This document shows, piece after piece, positions 16,087 to 24,241 of a stretch of 54,615 nt of DNA (the first letter of the stretch is position 1; each line of letters opens with the position of its first letter). The notes beneath the pieces were generated by a model. That model saw only the letters and a list, made by a program, of their open reading frames with translations, did not search any database and had not been told where the DNA came from. The stretch comes from Streptomyces sp. NWU339 (GTDB lineage Bacteria > Actinomycetota > Actinomycetes > Streptomycetales > Streptomycetaceae), in NCBI RefSeq assembly GCF_003143855.1, contig NZ_QFRK01000048.1, positions 1-54,615 of the forward strand. The letters run 5' to 3'. A program made the translations under genes and the position numbers.

Positions 16087-17163
16087 TCAGTCCAGGGCGC
16101 AGCAGTCCGGGTCGAGGCCCCGGGGCAGGCGGTCGCCGCCGAACACCGCGCAGGTGGCCTCGTGGCCGCCGAGCGCGGCGACGGCCAGCAGCAGCGAGCC
16201 GGCCGTCCAGGTGGTCAACTCGACCGGCCAGATCGCCTCGTCGTCGAAGACGTACCCCGTCCAGTACAGGCCGCTCTCCGGATCGCGCAGGTGCTGGATG
16301 GACTGGAGGATCTCCAGCGCCCAGTCGGACTCGCCCATCACCCACAGGGCCAGGGCGAGTTCGGCCGACTCCCCGCCGGTCACCCACGGGTTGGGGATCA
16401 CACAGCGCACCCCGAGTCCGGGGACGACGAAACGGTCCCAGCCCTCCGCGATCCGGGCCTTGGCCTCCGTGTCGGTGAGGGCGCCGCCCAGTACGGGGTA
16501 GTACCAGTCCATCGAGTAGCGGCCCTTGTCGAGGAACCGCTCCGGGTGGTGCCGGATCGCGTGCCGGAGCGCGCCCGCCGCCAACTCCCAGTCCGGCTGC
16601 GGCTCTTCCCGCTGCTCGGCGATGGCCAGCGCGCAGCGCAGCGCGTGGTGGACGGAGGAGCAGCCGGTGAGCAGCGCGTCGGTGGTGACCGTGCCGTCGT
16701 CGTCGCGCCGCCAGCCGATCTGCCCGCCGGGCTGCTGCAGTTTCAGTACGTACTCCACCGCCGCGTACACGGTGGGCCACAGGCGGTCCAGGAAGGTGTC
16801 GTCGCCGGTGGAGAGGTAGTGGTGCCAGACGCCGACGGCGACGTAGGCGACGAAGTTGGTCTCCCGGCCCCGGTCGGTGACGTCGTGCGGGTCGCCGTCG
16901 GCGTACGCCGCGTACCAGGAACCGTCCGCCAACTGGTGCCTGGCCAGCCACAGGTAGGCCCGCTCGGCGGCCTCGTGGGCGCCCGCGGCGTCCAGCGCCA
17001 TCGCGGCCTCGATGTGGTCCCACGGGTCGAGGTGGTGTCCGCGGAACCACGGGATCGCCCCGTCCTCACGCTGCACGGCGAGGATGCCCGCGACGGTCGC
17101 GGCGGCCTGCCCGGCGGTGAGGACCCCGGGCAGGACGAGGTGTTCTGTCCGGGAGGTGGTCAC
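16087..17163 (-). CDS. Alpha/alpha-barrel (prenyltransferase- or glycosidase-like) protein
   Basis: A 358-residue soluble protein made of repeated helix pairs with conserved aromatic motifs (WYAAYADG, ETNFVAYVAVGVWHHYL, WTGYVFDDEAIWPVE), typical of an (alpha/alpha)6 barrel as in six-hairpin glycosidases and terpene-cyclase-like folds. In Streptomyces such genes are usually labelled prenyltransferase, which I regard as uncertain; a role on a saccharide is equally possible given the neighbours. The GTG at 17163 overlaps the stop of the methyltransferase gene (GTGA), so it is the third gene of a coupled operon with a GT4 glycosyltransferase and a methyltransferase. Confidence 0.75.
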   Translation of the reverse strand: MTTSRTEHLVLPGVLTAGQAAATVAGILAVQREDGAIPWFRGHHLDPWDHIEAAMALDAAGAHEAAERAYLWLARHQLADGSWYAAYADGDPHDVTDRGRETNFVAYVAVGVWHHYLSTGDDTFLDRLWPTVYAAVEYVLKLQQPGGQIGWRRDDDGTVTTDALLTGCSSVHHALRCALAIAEQREEPQPDWELAAGALRHAIRHHPERFLDKGRYSMDWYYPVLGGALTDTEAKARIAEGWDRFVVPGLGVRCVIPNPWVTGGESAELALALWVMGESDWALEILQSIQHLRDPESGLYWTGYVFDDEAIWPVELTTWTAGSLLLAVAALGGHEATCAVFGGDRLPRGLDPDCCALD

Positions 17164-17906
17164 TTGGCGCCCGCCCCGGCCTCGGTGCGCGGCAGATGTG
17201 GTTTGGTCGCGTACGCCACGAAGCTCTTGCCCATCACCGGGTTCAGGGTCCGCTCCGCGATGCGGGTCGCCAGCGGTTTCTTCATGATGTCCCAGACCAG
17301 CAGCTTGTGGTACGCCCGCACCGGCAGCGCCTTGTCGTTGTCCACGCCGAAGGCGCACTTCAGCCACCAGTACGGCGAGTGCAGCGCGTGCGCGTGGTGG
17401 GTGCCGTAGGGGCGCAGGCCGGCCTCGCGCATCCTGGCCAGCAGTTCGTCGGCCTTGTAGATGCGGATGTGGCCGCCCTCCACCTCGTGGTAGGCGTCGG
17501 ACAGGGTCCAGCACACCTTCTCGGGCCCGTAGCGCGGGACGGTGACCGCGATGCGGCCGCCGGGCTTGAGCACGCGGACCATCTCGGCGAGGACGCCCTT
17601 GTCGTCGGGGATGTGCTCCATCACCTCGGAGATGATCACGACGTCGAAGGACGCGTCGGGGAAGGGCAGGGCCAGGGCGTCGCCCTCCATCGCCGTGGCG
17701 GTGGCCCCGGCGGGCGCCTCCCCGGCCTCCTTCATCGCCGCGAACCACTTGGCGACCTCGCGGATCTCCTCGCCGTTCCGGTCCAGCGCCACGACCCGCG
17801 CCCCGCGCCGGTAGCACTCGAACGCGTGCCGGCCGGCTCCGCAACCGAGGTCCAGGACACGGTCGCCCGGGGCGAGCGGGAACCGGGAGAAGTCGACGGT
17901 CAGCAC
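17160..17906 (-). CDS. Class I SAM-dependent methyltransferase
   Basis: A 248-residue methyltransferase of the Methyltransf_11/UbiE-like type. Motif I RVLDLGCGAGRHAFEC (about 16-31), strand 2 VVALDRNGEE, motif II EGDALALPFPDASFDVVIISEVMEHI, and motif III VLKPGGRIAVTVPRYGPE are all intact, followed by a long C-terminal lid. The GTG at 17906 lies inside the end of the glycosyltransferase gene (7-bp overlap) and the stop overlaps the next gene by 4 bp, so all three genes are translationally coupled. It probably modifies a glycosylated product of the operon; the substrate is unknown. Confidence 0.88.
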   Translation of the reverse strand: MLTVDFSRFPLAPGDRVLDLGCGAGRHAFECYRRGARVVALDRNGEEIREVAKWFAAMKEAGEAPAGATATAMEGDALALPFPDASFDVVIISEVMEHIPDDKGVLAEMVRVLKPGGRIAVTVPRYGPEKVCWTLSDAYHEVEGGHIRIYKADELLARMREAGLRPYGTHHAHALHSPYWWLKCAFGVDNDKALPVRAYHKLLVWDIMKKPLATRIAERTLNPVMGKSFVAYATKPHLPRTEAGAGAK

Positions 17907-19324
17907 GTGGCCCTGCTTTCGCGGTGGGAGGTGACGGGTTCTTCTGCGACGAGCGGCCGGTCCGCCGCGGGACCGGCGACGACGGGGGCGGCGCCTACGG
18001 CCTCCGCAGCCCCTGCGACCCCGGCGCGGGCCATCGCCTCGCGGTAGCGGGCCACCGTGCCCTCGGCCGCGCGGGCCCAGGTGAAGTGCCGCAGCACCCG
18101 CTCCCGGCCGGCCGCGCCGAGTCGCGCGCGCAGCTCGGGGTCGCCGAGCAGCCGGTTCAGTCCGGCGGCCAGCGCGCCCGCGTCGCCGGGCGGGACGGCC
18201 AGGCAGGTCTCGCCGTCGCGGCCGGCCACCTCCGGGATCGCGCCGCCGGTCGTGGCGAGCAGCGGCGTGCCCGTGGCCATGGCCTCGGCGGCCGGGAGCG
18301 AGAAGCCCTCGTACAGCGACGGCACGCAGGCGACCTGGGCGGAGCGCACGAGGTCGACCAGTTCCGCGTCCGAGATGCCCTTGACGAACTTGACGGCGCC
18401 TTCGAGCCCGTAGTGCTCCACGGCGTGCGCGACAGGCCCCTTGGTGGGGCGCTTGCCGACCACGACGAGATGGGCCTCGGGCTGCTCGACGCGGACCTTC
18501 GCCAGCGCCTCGACGAGGAAGACCAGGCCCTTGAGCGGCACGTCCGCACTGGACGTGGTCACGATCCGGCCCGGCACGACGGGCACCGACGCGTCCGGCG
18601 AGAACAGGTCGGTGTCGGCGCCGATGTGGACGACGTGGATCCGGTCCTGCCGTACGCCCAGGTGCTCGGCGATCTCCTCGCGGGAGGTGCCGGAGACGGT
18701 GAGCACGGACGGCAGCCGGCGGGCCACCCGCTTCTGCATCCTGGTGAAGGCGTACCAGCGGCGCACCGAGGCGCGTCGTCGCCTGCTCCCGGCGGCGTCC
18801 AGCTCCAACTGCCGGTCGACGGTGATGGGGTGGTGGATCGTGGTCACCAGGGGTGCGCCGAGGTCGCCGAGCAGGCCGTAGCCGAGCGTCTGGTTGTCGT
18901 GCACGACGTCGAAGTCGCCGCGTCGGGCCCGCAGATGGCGGCGGGCCCGCAGGGAGAAGGTCAGCGGTTCGGGGAAGCCGCCGGTCCACATCGTGCCGAC
19001 CTCGAGCGCGTCGATCCAGTCGCGGTACTCGTCGCGGCCCGGGGTGCGGAAGGGGTCGGGCTGGCGGTAGAGGTCGAGGCTGGGCAGCTCGGTGAGGCTC
19101 AGCCCGTCGTGGCCCTCGTCGAGGACGGGGTAGGGCTGGGCGCCGATGACCTCGACCTGGTGTCCGAGGCGGGCGAGTTCGCGGGAGAGGTGGCGTACGT
19201 AGACGCCCTGTCCGCCGCAGAACGGGTTTCCCTTGTAGGTGAGGAGTGCGATGCGGAGCGGTCGCAAGCCATCGGCGGCGGAGGGACCCCGCGAGGGCCC
19301 GGCCTGACTGGCCTCAGCGGTCAC
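17900..19324 (-). CDS. GT4 family glycosyltransferase
   Basis: A 474-residue retaining glycosyltransferase with a GT-B fold. The N-terminal Rossmann half has LRIALLTYKGNPFCGGQGVYVRHL, the nucleotide-sugar loop motif of GT4 enzymes; the C-terminal half has the E-X7-E catalytic pattern in PSLYEGFSLPAAEAMATGTPLL. The last 35 residues are Ala/Pro-rich. It is cytosolic or peripheral to the membrane and transfers a sugar, probably mannose or a related unit, to an unidentified acceptor. GTG start with GAAGGGGG upstream. It is the first gene of the coupled operon and is divergent from a TetR regulator across 207 bp containing a likely operator. Confidence 0.9.
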   Translation of the reverse strand: MTAEASQAGPSRGPSAADGLRPLRIALLTYKGNPFCGGQGVYVRHLSRELARLGHQVEVIGAQPYPVLDEGHDGLSLTELPSLDLYRQPDPFRTPGRDEYRDWIDALEVGTMWTGGFPEPLTFSLRARRHLRARRGDFDVVHDNQTLGYGLLGDLGAPLVTTIHHPITVDRQLELDAAGSRRRRASVRRWYAFTRMQKRVARRLPSVLTVSGTSREEIAEHLGVRQDRIHVVHIGADTDLFSPDASVPVVPGRIVTTSSADVPLKGLVFLVEALAKVRVEQPEAHLVVVGKRPTKGPVAHAVEHYGLEGAVKFVKGISDAELVDLVRSAQVACVPSLYEGFSLPAAEAMATGTPLLATTGGAIPEVAGRDGETCLAVPPGDAGALAAGLNRLLGDPELRARLGAAGRERVLRHFTWARAAEGTVARYREAMARAGVAGAAEAVGAAPVVAGPAADRPLVAEEPVTSHRESRATC

Positions 19325-19377
19325 CCTGGGCCCCCTTCTCCCTGCACGGTCCCGCGACTCTACGTCGGGACGTTAAC

Positions 19378-19393
19378 CTGGAACAAGTTTCAG
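19378..19393. promoter_or_regulatory. KstR-like operator between divergent genes
   Basis: The imperfect palindrome CTGGAACAAGTTTCAG matches its own reverse complement at 12 of 16 positions and has the AAC-N2-GTT core of KstR-type TetR operators. It lies between the glycosyltransferase operon and the TetR gene whose product resembles KstR, so it could control both directions. Confidence 0.5.
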
Positions 19394-19531
19394 AGTTGAT
19401 CGTTCCGAGGCTCCGAATCTACCGGCAGGTAGGGACGCCGGGAGCAGTGGATCAGGTGATTCACGCCACGACGGGACGCGTGCCATGCTGTCCGATCACC
19501 CACCCTCACCGACGGTCACGGAACGGGGCCC

Positions 19532-20260
19532 ATGCCCGCGGAAGCCAACACGAAGAAGGCGGCCAAGGCGGCGATGCCACCCAAGCCGAACAAACCGAAC
19601 AAGGCCGACAGGGCGGACAGGGCCGACATGGCGGCGATCATGGAAGCCTGCACCACCGGAACCTCCGCCGCCTCACCCCTGACCGAGCGGCAGGAGGCGC
19701 GCAGGCGCCGCATCCTGGACGCGAGCGCCCGGCTGGCCGGCCGGGGCGGCTTCGACGCGGTGCAGATGCGGGAGGTCGCGGAGTCGTCGCAGGTGGCGCT
19801 GGGCACGCTGTACCGCTACTTCCCGTCCAAGGTCCACCTCCTGGTGGCCACCATGCAGGACCAGCTGGAACGCATGCACCGCACCCTGCGGAAGAAGCCC
19901 CCGGCGGGCGACACGGCCGCGGAACGGGTCACCGGGACCCTGATGCTGGCCTTCCGCGCGCTCCAGCGCGAGCCACAGCTCGCCGACGCGATGGTGCGCG
20001 CGCTGACTTTCGCGGACCGCAGCGTGAGCCCGGAAGTCGACCAGGTCTCCCGCCGGACGACGATGATCATCCTGGACGCCATGGACCTCAGGGATCCCAC
20101 ACCGGACCAGCTCTCGGCGGTCCGCGTCATCGAGCACACCTGGCACTCGGCCCTGATCACCTGGCTGTCGGGACGCGCCTCGATCGCCCAGGTCAGGATC
20201 GACATCGAGACGGCGTGCCGACTGATCGACTTGACGGCTCCGAAGGGTGAAGCGCCGTGA
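19532..20260 (+). CDS. TetR family regulator, KstR-like
   Basis: A 242-residue TetR regulator with an unusual 45-residue Lys/Ala/Asn-rich N-terminal extension. The helix-turn-helix (about 57-103) contains GGFDAVQMREVAESSQVALGTLYRYFPSKVHLL, very close to the DNA-binding domain of mycobacterial KstR, the cholesterol-catabolism repressor that senses a steroid-CoA; the C-terminal domain also has the KstR-like LADAMVRALTFADRSVSPEVDQV region. Streptomyces generally lack the full cholesterol pathway, so the ligand may be another acyl-CoA. ATG at 19532. It is divergent from the GT4 operon with a KstR-type palindrome between. Confidence 0.85.
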   Translation: MPAEANTKKAAKAAMPPKPNKPNKADRADRADMAAIMEACTTGTSAASPLTERQEARRRRILDASARLAGRGGFDAVQMREVAESSQVALGTLYRYFPSKVHLLVATMQDQLERMHRTLRKKPPAGDTAAERVTGTLMLAFRALQREPQLADAMVRALTFADRSVSPEVDQVSRRTTMIILDAMDLRDPTPDQLSAVRVIEHTWHSALITWLSGRASIAQVRIDIETACRLIDLTAPKGEAP

Positions 20261-20263
20261 AAC

Positions 20264-20274
20264 CGAAACTTTCG
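20264..20274. promoter_or_regulatory. Xylanase-type regulatory box, copy 1
   Basis: CGAAACTTTCG, a palindromic GAAA-N-TTTC element of the kind reported upstream of actinomycete xylanase genes. It lies about 280 bp before the GH10 start and three bases after the TetR stop. Confidence 0.55.
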
Positions 20275-20361
20275 ACGACTTTCCGTTAGTCGCCGCGCAC
20301 CACTCCCTCCTCCACCGCCGGTCAACCTTCGGCCATCCGCGGCCCAGTTGCGCGTGAACGG

Positions 20362-20389
20362 TTGACCGCTCCGCAGTCATTCGTATCGT
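20362..20389 (+). promoter_or_regulatory. Probable promoter of the xylanase gene
   Basis: TTGACC (20362-20367) and TATCGT (20384-20389) with a 16-bp spacer, between the two GAAACTTTC boxes. This gives a leader of about 150 bases. Confidence 0.5.
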
Positions 20390-20414
20390 CTGCGCTGCAA
20401 TTCGGAGTTGAGCC

Positions 20415-20425
20415 CGAAACTTTCG
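20415..20425. promoter_or_regulatory. Xylanase-type regulatory box, copy 2
   Basis: A second exact CGAAACTTTCG, 26 bases after the predicted -10, a position suited to a repressor. Confidence 0.6.
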
Positions 20426-20546
20426 CACCCAGGCCCAGCCCCAGACGCAGCGGAACACGGCACAGCGCGGCAGACGATCCCCGGCATCCGCACCACCCGC
20501 ACGACCCGCACCACGGAACACGGGACCCCACCGGAGAAGGGATGAC

Positions 20547-21941
20547 ATGCTCATGATTGGAACCGGAACCATCGGCATCGGAAGGAGCGTGAGAAGGGGC
20601 GCCGGCGTCAGGGCCGGCATCCTCACGACCGCACTCCTCACCGTCACCGCGCTCGTGGCCCTCCCCCAGAGCACCGCCCACGCCGCCGACACCCTGGGCG
20701 CGGCGGCGGCCGAGCAGGGCCGCTACTTCGGTGCCGCGGTCGCCGCGAACCGTCTGGGCGAGGCGCAGTACGCCGCCACGCTCAACACCGAGTTCAACTC
20801 GGTGACGCCGGAGAACGAGATGAAGTGGGACGCCCTCGAGCCCAGCCGCGGCTCGTTCAGCTTCGGCAACGCCGACAGGATCGTGAACCATGCCCAAGGC
20901 CGGGGCATGTCGGTCCGTGGGCACACCCTGGTGTGGCACTCCCAGCTGCCGGGCTGGGTCTCCGGGCTCGGCGCCGCCGACCTCCGGTCGGCCATGAACA
21001 ACCACATCACCCAGGTCATGACCCACTACAAGGGCAAGATCCACTCCTGGGACGTGGTGAACGAGGCGTTCCAGGACGGCGGCAGCGGCGCCCGGCGCAG
21101 CTCGCCCTTCCAGGACAAACTCGGCAACGGCTTCATCGAGGAGGCCTTCCGCACCGCCCGGGCGGCCGACCCGAACGCCAAGCTCTGCTACAACGACTAC
21201 AACACTGACGGCGTCAACGCGAAGAGCAATGCCGTCTACGCCATGGTCAGGGACTTCAAGGCCCGCGGCGTGCCGATCGACTGCATCGGCCTCCAGTCCC
21301 ACTTCAACCCCAACTCCCCCGTTCCCTCGGACTACCAGGCCAACATCCAGCGCTTCGCCGACCTCGGGGTCGACGTGCAGATCACCGAGCTGGACATCGA
21401 GGGCTCGGGCACCGCGCAGGCCACCAACTACGGCAACGTCGTGCGGGCCTGCCTGACGGTGACGCGCTGCACCGGCATCACGGTGTGGGGCATCCCGGAC
21501 AAGTACTCGTGGCGGGCGAGCGGAACGCCGCTGCTGTTCGACGACAACTACGGCAAGAAGCCCGCCTACCACACCGTGCTGAGCGCGCTCGGCGGCTCCT
21601 CCAGCGGCGACCCCGGCGGCCCCGGCAACCCGGGCGCCGCCTGCACCGCCACCTACACCACGACGGAGGACTGGGGCAGCGGTTACAACGGCCAGGTGAC
21701 CATCAAGGCGGGTGGTTCACGGATCAGCGGCTGGAGCGTGAACGTCACGCTGACCGCCCCGCAGAAGGTCATCTCGGTCTGGAACGGCACGCCCACCTGG
21801 GACGGCAGCGGCAACGTCATGACGGTGCGGTCCAGTTGGAACGGCACGCTGGAGGCCGGAGCCTCGACCAGCTTCGGGTTCACCGTGAACCGGAACGGCA
21901 ACTCGACGCCCCCGCAGCTCGGCCCCTGCACGGCCTCCTGA
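20547..21941 (+). CDS. Secreted endo-1,4-beta-xylanase (GH10 + CBM2)
   Basis: A 464-residue secreted enzyme that cuts internal beta-1,4-xylosidic bonds in xylan. Signal peptide residues 1-47 with twin arginine (SVRRGAG) and cleavage after AHA. GH10 catalytic barrel about 50-350: acid/base E173 in WDVVNEAF and nucleophile E281 in ITELDIEG. A Gly/Pro/Ser linker (about 350-364) leads to a family 2 carbohydrate-binding module (365-464) with conserved Trp residues (EDWGSGYNGQ, SGWSVNV, WNGTPTWDG) and end cysteines. ATG at 20547 with GAAGG 6 bases upstream. Two GAAACTTTC boxes upstream suggest xylo-oligosaccharide-responsive repression. A 17-bp-stem terminator follows. Confidence 0.95.
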   Translation: MLMIGTGTIGIGRSVRRGAGVRAGILTTALLTVTALVALPQSTAHAADTLGAAAAEQGRYFGAAVAANRLGEAQYAATLNTEFNSVTPENEMKWDALEPSRGSFSFGNADRIVNHAQGRGMSVRGHTLVWHSQLPGWVSGLGAADLRSAMNNHITQVMTHYKGKIHSWDVVNEAFQDGGSGARRSSPFQDKLGNGFIEEAFRTARAADPNAKLCYNDYNTDGVNAKSNAVYAMVRDFKARGVPIDCIGLQSHFNPNSPVPSDYQANIQRFADLGVDVQITELDIEGSGTAQATNYGNVVRACLTVTRCTGITVWGIPDKYSWRASGTPLLFDDNYGKKPAYHTVLSALGGSSSGDPGGPGNPGAACTATYTTTEDWGSGYNGQVTIKAGGSRISGWSVNVTLTAPQKVISVWNGTPTWDGSGNVMTVRSSWNGTLEAGASTSFGFTVNRNGNSTPPQLGPCTAS

Positions 21942-21970
21942 CCGAATCCCCGCCCGACCCCACGGGACCC

Positions 21971-22013
21971 CACGGACCGGCCCGCCTCCGCCGACGAGGC
22001 GGGCCGGTCCGTG
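21971..22013 (+). terminator. Intrinsic terminator after the xylanase
   Basis: A perfect 17-bp stem (21971-21987 with 21997-22013) with a 9-base loop, 29 bases after the xylanase stop. It separates the xylanase from the cobalamin-riboswitch operon. Confidence 0.85.
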
Positions 22014-22089
22014 GCGACGTGACCTCGGCCACCTCGGTTCAAGCCACTTCCGGCCACTTTCTTACGTACGGGTAGAGTGACGGCGTCGT

Positions 22090-22220
22090 CATCACCCGTA
22101 CGGGGGGAAGCCGGTGCAATTCCGGCGCTGACCCGCAACCGTGAGCCGTCCACCGGGACGGCGAGCCGGAATGCCCCGAACGGTTCGTGACCGGCTCACG
22201 CGCCCGGCGGTCCGCCGGAG
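22090..22220 (+). promoter_or_regulatory. Cobalamin riboswitch
   Basis: The conserved core is clearly readable: GGGGAAGCCGGTGCAATTCC (22103-22122), then GGCGCTGACCCGCAACCGTGA and GAGCCGGAATGCCCC, the actinobacterial form of the adenosylcobalamin riboswitch. The 3' boundary is approximate. The remaining leader to the ATG at 22308 has GC-rich pairing segments that would form the expression platform, with GGGAGAGAGG as ribosome site. Binding of B12 should shut off the downstream five-gene operon. A TAGAGT at 22073-22078 may be the -10 box. Confidence 0.93.
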
Positions 22221-22307
22221 CGCGGCACCGTCGAGGGATACGGAGCCGAGCCGCCGGGATGTCCCGTGCTGCCTGGCTCCCCACAGGGAGAGAGGCATCC
22301 GCCGATC

Positions 22308-23582
22308 ATGAACGTCCGTAGCAGCGCAGCGGTCCTGGCCGCCGTCGCCGTGATCGGTGCCGCCGTACCGGCCGCCGCCGACTCGTCCCCGTCCCCCTCG
22401 CCGTCCCAGCAGGCCCTGCCCACCGCCCTGTACGGCGACGGCGATCCGCAGTACGACGGCGTGTGGCGGCAGTCGCTCGCCCTGCTCGCCCAGCACACGG
22501 TGGGCGTCGAGCCGCCGAAGGCGTCCGTCGACTGGCTGGCGGGGCAGCAGTGCGCCGACGGCTCGTTCGCCCCGTACCGTGCGGACACCGGCACGGCGTG
22601 CGACGCCAAGACCATGGTCGACACCAACCAGACCGCCGCCGCCGTCCAGGCCCTCGCCGCCCTCGGCGGGCACGACGCCGTCACCGGCAAGGCCGTCGAC
22701 TGGCTGAAGTCCGTGCAGAACAAGGACGGCGGCTGGGGCTACACGGCGGGCGGGGCCAGCGACGCCAACTCCACCTCCGTCGTCATCGGCGCGCTCGCCG
22801 CGACGGGCGAGAAGCCGGCCGAGGTGGTCAAGGACGGCAAGTCCCCCCACGACGCCCTGCTGAAGCTGGCGCTGCCGTGCGACAGCAAGGGCGGCAAGGG
22901 CGGGGCCGACGGTGCGGGCGCGTTCGCCTTCCAGCCGGACAAGAAGGGCGAACTGGTCGCCAACGCCGACGCCACGGCGGCGGGCGTGGTCGGCTCCCTC
23001 GGCGTGGGCCTGGTGGTCGAACCCGGCAAGGGCGAGGCGGCGGACGCCGGTTGCGAGAAGGCGGACACGCCCGAGCAGGCCGCAGCCAACGGCGCCGCCC
23101 ACCTCATCGGCGTGCTCGCCGAGGACGGCCACCTCGTCTCCGCCCTCCCCGGCTCCGAGGACCAGCCCGACTACGGCAACACCGCCGACGCGGTGGTCGC
23201 GCTCGCCGCGCAGGGCGCCACCGAGCAGGCCGCGAAGTCCGTGGCCTGGCTGGAGAAGAACGCCGCCGACTGGGCCGCCCAGAGCGGCCCCGCCGCCTAC
23301 GCCCAGCTGATCTTCGCCGCCCACGCGACCGGCACCGACCCGCGCGCCTTCGGCGGCAGCGACCTGGTGAAGCAGCTCACGGCGACCGGGCCGGCCGCCG
23401 AGAAGTCCTCGCAGACGGCGAACGACGACAAGGCCGGGCAGGACGAGAAGGACGAGGCGAAGGCCGAGTCGGACTCCGGGTCCGGCCTCTGGTGGGTCGG
23501 CTCCATCGTCGGGGTGTGCCTCGTCGCCGCTGCCGGCATCGGCTTCCTGCTGCGCGGCCGGAGCAGGAAGCAGCAGTCGTGA
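22308..23582 (+). CDS. Surface alpha/alpha-barrel protein, putative cobalamin binder
   Basis: A 424-residue exported protein. Signal peptide about 1-24 (ends AAAADS), then a domain of prenyltransferase/squalene-cyclase-type repeats (VDWLAGQQCADGSF, VQALAALGG, SVQNKDGGWGYTAGG, NTADAVVALAAQG, SVAWLEKNAADWA), a Lys/Glu/Asp-rich linker (about 360-390), one membrane helix (about 393-415) and a basic tail RGRSRKQQS. This is a membrane-anchored barrel facing outward. The same (alpha/alpha)6 fold forms the alpha domain of intrinsic factor and transcobalamin. As the first gene behind a cobalamin riboswitch and before an ECF importer, it probably captures a corrinoid; that is inference. It corresponds to S. 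coelicolor SCO2321 from memory. The stop overlaps the next GTG (GTGA). Confidence 0.85.
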   Translation: MNVRSSAAVLAAVAVIGAAVPAAADSSPSPSPSQQALPTALYGDGDPQYDGVWRQSLALLAQHTVGVEPPKASVDWLAGQQCADGSFAPYRADTGTACDAKTMVDTNQTAAAVQALAALGGHDAVTGKAVDWLKSVQNKDGGWGYTAGGASDANSTSVVIGALAATGEKPAEVVKDGKSPHDALLKLALPCDSKGGKGGADGAGAFAFQPDKKGELVANADATAAGVVGSLGVGLVVEPGKGEAADAGCEKADTPEQAAANGAAHLIGVLAEDGHLVSALPGSEDQPDYGNTADAVVALAAQGATEQAAKSVAWLEKNAADWAAQSGPAAYAQLIFAAHATGTDPRAFGGSDLVKQLTATGPAAEKSSQTANDDKAGQDEKDEAKAESDSGSGLWWVGSIVGVCLVAAAGIGFLLRGRSRKQQS

Positions 23583-24241
23583 TACGCCGGGCCACCGTGC
23601 TGTTCCTGGCCCTGCTCCTGCCGCTGCTGGCGGGCGTGGGCCAGGCGCAGGCCGCCGGCTACCGGTACTGGTCGTTCTGGGACCTGGACGGCGACGCGTG
23701 GACGTACGCCACCCAGGGCCCCTCCACGGCCCGTCCCGCCGACGGCGACGTCCAGGGCTTCCGGTTCGCCGTCAGCGAGGACTCCGCCGACGCGACGCGG
23801 CCCAGGGGCGCCGCCGACTTCGCCGCGATCTGCGCGAAGACCCCGGCGAAGGACGGCGAGAAGCGGGTGGCCCTGGTCATCGACTTCGGTACGGCCGCCG
23901 ACGCCCCGTCCGGCGAGGCCCCGCCGGACGGCCGCACCGCCTGCGCCCGGGTCCCCGCGGACGCCACGACGGCCGAGGCCCTGGCCTCCGTCGCCGGGCC
24001 CCTGCGCTACAACAGCAACGCCCTGCTGTGCGCGATCGCGGGCTACCCGGAGAAGGGCTGCGGGGAGCAGGTGTCGGGCGGCGGCACACCGGCGCCCGAG
24101 AAGGAGGGCGACGCGAAGTCCTCGGCATCGTCGGCGTCCTCGGACGACGACGGCGGCCCCTCGCTCGGTCTGGTCGCCGGGATCGCCGCGGTGGCGTTGC
24201 TGGGTGCGGCGGCGGTCCTGCGGGTACGCCGTCGTGCCTAG
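23579..24241 (+). CDS. SCO2322 family secreted protein
   Basis: A 220-residue exported protein: signal peptide 1-27 (cleavage after AQA), a domain with YRYWSFWDLDGDAWTYATQG and DGDVQGFRFAV in the first 60 residues, cysteines that could pair (FAAICAK, RTACARV, LLCAIAGYPEKGCGE), a Ser/Asp/Glu linker and a C-terminal membrane helix (about 195-215) with basic end VRRRA. The YWS..W.Y..QGP..GDV.GFRF pattern resembles the short beta domain (DUF4430-like) that caps the ligand in the intrinsic-factor family, so it may act with the barrel protein. GTG start overlaps the previous stop. The domain comparison is made by eye and needs profile support. Confidence 0.85.
   Translation: MIRRATVLFLALLLPLLAGVGQAQAAGYRYWSFWDLDGDAWTYATQGPSTARPADGDVQGFRFAVSEDSADATRPRGAADFAAICAKTPAKDGEKRVALVIDFGTAADAPSGEAPPDGRTACARVPADATTAEALASVAGPLRYNSNALLCAIAGYPEKGCGEQVSGGGTPAPEKEGDAKSSASSASSDDDGGPSLGLVAGIAAVALLGAAAVLRVRRRA

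Noticed and set aside
16087..17163. Annotation as a true prenyltransferase.
   Set aside because: No Asp-rich DDxxD-type motif is visible; the barrel fold is the only supported statement.
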